Source of the DNA: UBA9630 sp037137555
GTDB taxonomy: Bacteria; Patescibacteriota; Minisyncoccia; Moranbacterales; UBA2206
Direction of reading: 5' to 3'
Length of the DNA stretch: 19,318 nucleotides
Assembly (NCBI GenBank): GCA_037137555.1
Contig: JBAXKA010000016.1
Coordinates: 1-19,318, forward strand
Shown here: piece by piece, positions 16,881-19,318 of the stretch
Layout of the letters: every line of letters begins with the position of its first letter
Numbering within the stretch: position 1 is the stretch's first letter
Position numbers and translations under genes: made by a program
Notes under the pieces: generated by a model
The model's input: only the letters and a program-made list of their open reading frames with translations
Told to the model about the DNA's origin: nothing
Databases searched by the model: none

Positions 16881-17183
16881 TTAGTCCTCATACGGGCGAG
16901 ACCATTCGTCTCGCCACTTTTTTTCGTATTGGTCGCGCCACATTCCATTCTGTATGAATGTGGTAATCCCATCTTTCGATGGGAAATGGTCCAGCAGACT
17001 AACTGCTGGACAGCTATTCCGGCGAACGCACGCATAGCGTTCGCCGTCGACATCCAGTACGTGCGGGTACTGGCATGGGTTTTTGGAGTCGTGACAAGAA
17101 GTCAGCGACTCCTGAAAGTAGACATGGTCTACTTTCGTTGAAAATCCTTGCCTCAAAGGGCAAGTGTTACATGTAATTTCCAT
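16881..17183 (-). CDS. Cysteine-containing 100-aa protein encoded by a hairpin-tiled gene
   Basis: I do not recognise the protein. The start at 17183 is set by a clear SD (AAGGAG, 17198-17193, 9 nt before ATG); the longer frame to 17291 has no such site. Six cysteines (residues 5, 8, 30, 37, 52, 58) plus histidines suggest metal binding: CNTC near the N-terminus, SCHDSKNPC and CVRRNSC. The C-terminal third is rich in W, R, D and E (MWRDQYEKKWRDEWSRPYED) and probably helical. No membrane segment or signal peptide. The remarkable property is the DNA: almost the whole frame consists of consecutive inverted repeats, described separately. A stretch of five CAA triplets precedes the SD, an unstructured leader in front of a structured coding region. 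Base composition is richer in GC than in the left-hand genes. Confidence 0.7.
   Translation of the reverse strand: MEITCNTCPLRQGFSTKVDHVYFQESLTSCHDSKNPCQYPHVLDVDGERYACVRRNSCPAVSLLDHFPSKDGITTFIQNGMWRDQYEKKWRDEWSRPYED
16895..17176 (-). repeat. Chain of nine hairpins plus a palindrome inside one reading frame
   Basis: Plus-strand arms: GGCGAGAC/GTCTCGCC (16895-16915, 8 bp); CCACATTC/GAATGTGG (16938-16963, 8 bp); TCCCATC/GATGGGA (16967-16984, 7 bp, loop 4); GTCCAGCAG/CTGCTGGAC (16989-17011, 9 bp, loop 5); CGGCGAACGC/GCGTTCGCCG (17020-17046, 10 bp); CCAGTAC/GTACTGG (17054-17073, 7 bp); GGAGTCGTGAC/GTCAgCGACTCC (17085-17112, 11 bp, one bulge); GAAAGTAGAC/GTCTACTTTC (17114-17136, 10 bp, loop 3); CTTGCC/GGCAAG (17147-17164, 6 bp); palindrome TTACATGTAA (17167-17176). 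The arms do not overlap and differ in sequence. About 152 of 282 nt lie in stems of the nine hairpins. Confidence 0.95.
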
Positions 17184-17212
17184 TTTTATTTTCTCCTTTG
17201 TTGTTGTTGTTG
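17184..17212 (-). promoter_or_regulatory. Unstructured CAA-repeat leader with strong SD
   Basis: On the minus strand five CAA triplets (17212-17198) run straight into AAGGAG (17198-17193), then a 9-nt A-rich spacer to the ATG. CAA repeats do not base-pair and keep a ribosome entry site open; the contrast with the structured flanks is notable. Confidence 0.7.
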
Positions 17213-17567
17213 TTTTTCTTTCCCTCAATCCAACTTTCAAACTAATTTTAAAAACTGAATTAAGGGGGGAGAAGTTTGATGTGGTCACCAAATTTCTCCC
17301 GTAGTGGTTGCCTTGTTTATTCCGGTTTACGCGCCAGTTTGCGCGTGGAATGGGAGTGACAATTTCTCCCGAATTTTCGGATTCACCTGGCAGTTTTCGA
17401 CTTGAAACTGCCCCGCTGCTGTCCTTTTCCCCGATTAGCTGATGGGAAAAGTTAGATCGAGTTTATTTCATACCTCGATCAACAGTGCTGAAATTTTTAT
17501 AGCGCGCTGTATGCAGGACGCTAACCCTGCTGTCAGCTCGCGCTTACTGAAACCCGATCATATATTG
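17213..17567 (-). other. Structured intergenic region, no gene seen
   Basis: A chain of hairpins continues across the spacer between the 175-aa gene and the 100-aa gene. Plus-strand arms: GGGAGAAGTTTG/CAAATTTCTCCC (17267-17300, 12 bp with one G-T); ACGCGC/GCGCGT (17329-17346); GGGAG/CTCCC (17352-17370); GGCAGTTT/AAACTGCC (17389-17412, 8 bp); CTTTTCCC/GGGAAAAG (17424-17451, 8 bp); GATCGAG/CTCGATC (17455-17480, 7 bp); and a compound stem AGCGCGCTG + GCAGG pairing with CCTGC + CAGctCGCGCT (17501-17544). No T tract follows any of them, so they are not ordinary terminators. Confidence 0.8.
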
Positions 17568-18095
17568 CTATATAATCTTAGCGAAATCGAGGCCCATGCT
17601 ACGGGCTTCGGAAATCGCTACCGATTTTCCGTGCAGACCAGGGGTTGCCTGGACTGGTGACGGAACAATCGGATCGCCGGGATGAAAAGTAAAAACTACT
17701 TCTTCATCCTGTTCGATTCCAAGAATGATGACTGTGAAGTCAACATCTTTTCCTCGAACACCCTTAACGGTCGCAGACACCTTGCCGGTGTCTTTGCGAT
17801 CGTCAAGGACGACAACAGTTTCAGTGGGCAGATCGACAAGTTCAACTATACCTTGCAATCCCCGAATATCTTTCGTAATGAAAGCTTCGGTTCCTGCCAT
17901 TACTGCTGGGTGAGAATATGCTTCCCACTTAGCAATAACGAGAGCTTTTTCAAGCTCTTCGGCATTTTCGAACCCAACAACAACTGAGCCCGCCCCTGTT
18001 TTTGGAAGTCGTTGTAAAACGGTCTTCTCAAAATATCCAGGGATGACTCGGCGTGTCGTGCCGATTGCCCGAGCGATTCGGTGTTGAATTTCCAT
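17568..18095 (-). CDS. Hypothetical protein, 175 aa, with TFHPGDP motif
   Basis: I do not recognise a named family. I start it at the ATG at 18095, which has AAGGTGA 5 nt upstream; an in-frame ATG at 18122 would add nine residues. The protein looks alpha/beta and soluble: an N-terminal basic segment (HRIARAIGTTRRVIPGYFEK), a helix ENAEELEKALVIAKWEAYSH, two strand-turn-strand units (TETVVVLDDRKDTGKVSATV and VDFTVIILGIEQDEEVVFTF), then HPGDPIVPSPV. The strand ending in TFHPGDP could belong to a small nuclease- or beta-barrel-like fold; that is a guess. The gene contains many hairpins, including a 14-bp one at 17768-17802. An upstream 54-nt structured element is shared with the 162-aa gene. Confidence 0.75.
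   Translation of the reverse strand: MEIQHRIARAIGTTRRVIPGYFEKTVLQRLPKTGAGSVVVGFENAEELEKALVIAKWEAYSHPAVMAGTEAFITKDIRGLQGIVELVDLPTETVVVLDDRKDTGKVSATVKGVRGKDVDFTVIILGIEQDEEVVFTFHPGDPIVPSPVQATPGLHGKSVAISEARSMGLDFAKII
17588..18064 (-). repeat. Hairpins inside the 175-aa gene
   Basis: Plus-strand arms: CGAGGCCC/GGGCTTCG (17588-17610); GGAAATCG/CGATTTTCC (17610-17630); CAGaCCAGG/CCTGGaCTG (17634-17656, symmetric A-A mismatch); GGATGAAAAGTA/TACTTcTTCATCC (17680-17709, 12 bp, one bulge); TGTTCGA/TCGAACA (17710-17760) enclosing TGACT/AGTCA (17729-17742); CGGTCGCAGACACC/GGTGTCttTGCGATCG (17768-17802, 14 bp, one G-T); CTTTC/GAAAG (17870-17884); AGAGCTT/AAGCTCT (17941-17958); GAAG+CGTT/AACG+CTTC (18005-18027); TCGGC/GCCGA (18048-18064). 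Density is lower than in the 100-aa gene but high in the first 240 nt. Confidence 0.85.
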
Positions 18096-18234
18096 ATTCA
18101 TCACCTTTGGGATCTTACGCATCCCTGACTTTTTTTATTCTCTCCACTTCATTCAGAGTCACCTGAACTTATAGGAGATATTCGAAAAGTCGCTCGCGTC
18201 CGTAATTCATTGAGGCTTACGGAAACCTCTTGAA
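18096..18234 (-). promoter_or_regulatory. Structured leader of the 175-aa gene
   Basis: No gene seen. Stems: TCTCC/GGAGA (18141-18145, 18174-18178) enclosing TTCAG/CTGAA (18152-18167); and TCCGTAA/TTACGGA (18199-18223). The last overlaps an alternative stem GAGG/CCTC (18212-18229), so the two are mutually exclusive. SD AAGGTGA is at 18107-18101. Confidence 0.5.
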
Positions 18235-18288
18235 ATTTCCCCCGTCAGATTCTTTTCGAAAAAGAACCTTGCGGGGAAAAATCAATCT
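18235..18288 (-). repeat. 54-nt structured element, copy 1
   Basis: The element has an outer stem TTTCCCC/GGGGAAA and an inner stem TTCTTTT cga AAAAGAA. It matches copy 2 (19180-19233) at 51 of 54 positions. It lies 139 nt upstream of the 175-aa gene start. There is no T tract on either strand, so it is not an intrinsic terminator. Confidence 0.9.
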
Positions 18289-18304
18289 TTGTTTATTCAT
18301 TTGT

Positions 18305-18490
18305 CAAACAACTTTCATTCTCAAACCACAAAACACTTTTTTATGATCTGAGGTAAAAGCAGGAGAAAACGCTTGAGGCATGGTATGCCTTCGACATTGC
18401 GTGCGCTTTCTCCTGTGTTAGTGGTTTTGCTTCCTAGTTTTGCGGGCAGGAAGATTACCCGAACTGGCATTAAAATATGCCAGTTTTTTT
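18305..18490 (+). ncRNA. Candidate plus-strand small RNA with three-way junction
   Basis: Plus-strand order: P1 left arm (18322-18336), P2 CTTTT/AAAAG (18336-18359), P3 CAGGAGAAA/TTTCTCCTG (18360-18415, 9 bp) containing CGC/GCG and capped by AGGCAT ggt ATGCCT (18376-18390), P1 right arm (18415-18429), then hairpin CTTCCT/AGGAAG (18430-18453), then terminator ACTGGCAT/ATGCCAGT plus seven Ts. Only the plus strand has the T tract after the last stem, which gives the orientation. A weak promoter-like pair (TTGCGG, 17 nt, TTTATT) lies upstream at 18269-18297. Alternatively it is the structured 3' region of the minus-strand gene. Confidence 0.4.
18463..18490 (+). terminator. Intrinsic terminator on plus strand overlapping a minus-strand stop codon
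   Basis: Stem ACTGGCAT (18463-18470), loop taaaat, ATGCCAGT (18477-18484), then a run of Ts (18484-18490). The stop codon of the 162-aa minus-strand gene lies in the loop side of this hairpin. No plus-strand protein gene precedes it. Confidence 0.65.
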
Positions 18491-18958
18491 CCATCCATAC
18501 CCGAATACACCTCTTAAGCCCTCCGGATCTGCCGGATCCAGATCGTATTCGAATATTTCTCCATTCTCGTATTTACCTATTTTTTTGGGGGCATCCTTGC
18601 CCCAAGCCTTTGCTAATAAAAACTCAATTTTAAAAAATTTATCAAATGATATTTTTTTTTCCGCCGAAGCGCCGTCTGAAATTTCAATCGAATATCCGTA
18701 CCACTTAGTTCCCACTCCGCCGAAATCACATCCGGCAGAAAATCTGTACCCCTGGTATTCTTTTTGACGAACTGGAATATCAACTGGACTCCTCCAGTCA
18801 TATTCCTTCTTGAGGAGCTTGCTACATTCTTCCCAATTACCATCAAAAGATCTCCCTCCTCCCTGTGCCAGCATGGCACTAAAAAACAAGAAAAATGAAT
18901 TTTCGGGAAACATTCTCCCGAAAATACCCGCGTCTGGACTAACGATCATTTTTGTCAT
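18470..18958 (-). CDS. Hypothetical protein, 162 aa
   Basis: I do not recognise a family. The ATG at 18958 is favoured by a GGGAG SD 6 nt upstream; the frame stays open to 18994. Residues about 19-30 (SFFLFFSAMLAQ) form a short hydrophobic stretch, too short and too far in for a clear signal peptide. The middle has QKEYQGYRFSAGCDFGGVGTKWYGYSIEI, glycine- and tyrosine-rich and probably beta, then a helical ISFDKFFKIEFLLAKAWG, and an acidic turn YDLDPADPEGLRG with a W/Y/F-rich tail. Its coding DNA carries several long hairpins and its upstream region carries copy 2 of the 54-nt element, so it belongs with the 175-aa gene by architecture. Confidence 0.65.
   Translation of the reverse strand: MTKMIVSPDAGIFGRMFPENSFFLFFSAMLAQGGGRSFDGNWEECSKLLKKEYDWRSPVDIPVRQKEYQGYRFSAGCDFGGVGTKWYGYSIEISDGASAEKKISFDKFFKIEFLLAKAWGKDAPKKIGKYENGEIFEYDLDPADPEGLRGVFGYGWKKTGIF
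18526..18925 (-). repeat. Hairpins inside the 162-aa gene
   Basis: Plus-strand arms: GATCTG/CAGATC (18526-18544); GGGGCA tcct TGCCCC (18588-18603); GGAATAT+ACTGGA/TCCAGT+ATATTCC (18774-18806, 13 bp with a 2/1 internal loop); GTGCCA gca TGGCAC (18865-18879); ATTTTCGGGA/TCCCGAAAAT (18899-18925, 10 bp, loop 7). They are spread more widely than in the 100-aa gene. Confidence 0.85.
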
Positions 18959-19179
18959 TCTTTTCTCCCGTCCCTTTTCTATCCCGCCGGACATATAGCG
19001 GATACTACATTTTTTCCTTTTTCCGTGGCTCCTCTGCTTTGTCTTTCTCGCTTTTATTCTGTCCTTTTTTTAGTGGACTTTTATTAAACGATATTCCAAC
19101 AAAACTCCATTGCCTTCGTCGCGTCCCATTGCTCAAGGATTTACCGCGACTTACTTTCAGAAAAAGAGTTATTGTTGAT
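18959..19179 (-). other. Leader of the 162-aa gene, no gene seen
   Basis: A purine-rich (minus strand) leader with one hairpin, ATCCcGC/GCGGAT (18982-19004, one bulge). A GGACGCGA octamer on the minus strand (near 19125) also occurs in the leader of the 175-aa gene (near 18200), in both cases between the 54-nt element and the start codon; with only two cases this may be chance. Confidence 0.4.
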
Positions 19180-19233
19180 ATTTCCCCCGTCAGCTTCTTT
19201 TCGAAAAAGAACCTCACGGGGAAAAATCAATCT
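19180..19233 (-). repeat. 54-nt structured element, copy 2
   Basis: Same fold as copy 1 with three differences, at element positions 15, 36 and 37. The TG to CA change turns a T-G pair in the middle stem into T-A, which is compatible with a conserved helix. It lies 221 nt upstream of the 162-aa gene start. Confidence 0.9.
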
Positions 19234-19273
19234 ATTTCTGCTATTTAATTTTTAAAGAACTTTTTCTTTTTTA

Positions 19274-19297
19274 TGAATTGCTCTCTCCTTCAATTCA
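19274..19297. repeat. Hairpin near the right edge
   Basis: TGAATTG (19274-19280) pairs with CAATTCA (19291-19297), 7 bp with a 10-nt loop. The structured region therefore continues to the window end; what lies beyond is not visible. Confidence 0.7.
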
Positions 19298-19318
19298 CAA
19301 AAATGCCAGTGATAATAT

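Noticed and set aside
16895..17176. CRISPR-like array suggested by regularly spaced palindromes
   Set aside because: The hairpins differ in sequence and length; there is no shared direct repeat and no cas gene.
16881..17291. Longer 136-aa version of the cysteine-containing protein
   Set aside because: The extra N-terminus is read through the CAA repeat and SD of the 17183 start, giving low-complexity threonines; the strong SD favours the shorter form.
16895..17549. Integron attC-site array
   Set aside because: No recurring core sites, no consistent bulged R/L box structure and no integrase in view.
17700..17730. tRNA T-arm-like GTTCGATTCC
   Set aside because: The flanking bases do not form a 5-bp T stem and no acceptor or anticodon arm matches; the bases are explained by coding-region hairpins.
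18235..18288. 54-nt element as intrinsic terminator
   Set aside because: No T tract follows the outer stem on either strand.

Overview
The window looks like a fragment of a Patescibacteria (Candidate Phyla Radiation) genome. The support is indirect: a strongly AT-rich backbone, compact genes mostly on the minus strand, starts that often lack a Shine-Dalgarno (SD) sequence, patescibacterial-style proteins of unknown function, and a 20-bp GC-rich palindrome inserted in frame in a coding sequence (read as PACRQAG), which I recall as typical of these genomes. Standard code fits; no TGA recoding is needed. I cannot name a genus.

Left part (1-7.9 kb, minus strand). An SNF2-family ATPase with a SWIM zinc finger is followed after 12 nt by a membrane-anchored protein that may be a TIM barrel. 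A multi-pass sensor histidine kinase lies 31 nt downstream of an unrecognised 262-aa gene. A bidirectional intrinsic terminator (7887-7906) separates this block from the next.

Middle part (8.0-14.3 kb). A minus-strand cluster encodes SpeD (S-adenosylmethionine decarboxylase), IspG (MEP isoprenoid pathway) and a small unknown protein. Divergent from it, on the plus strand, are a DUF3048 membrane-anchored protein and HolA (DNA polymerase III delta), joined stop-to-start. Convergent to these on the minus strand are ribosomal protein S20 and an AbiEi-AbiEii-TsaE cluster. The cluster puts the t6A-modification ATPase TsaE directly behind a type IV toxin-antitoxin pair, under one near-consensus promoter.

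Right part (14.3-19.3 kb). A 753-aa protein with a GNAT-like C-terminus is followed by a region of different character, from about 16.68 kb to the window end. It has higher GC, three unrecognised minus-strand genes each with a clear SD sequence, and an extraordinary density of inverted repeats. The most striking case is a 100-aa cysteine-containing gene whose reading frame is tiled almost end to end by nine hairpins (stems of 6-11 bp, eight of them uninterrupted). The two other genes and the spacers carry further long hairpins. A 54-nt structured element occurs twice (51/54 identical), upstream of two of the three genes. A possible plus-strand small RNA (three-way junction, hairpin, intrinsic terminator) lies between them. 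This hairpin-rich block is the best candidate for an undescribed system. What it does is unknown, and an assembly junction near 16.7 kb is not excluded.
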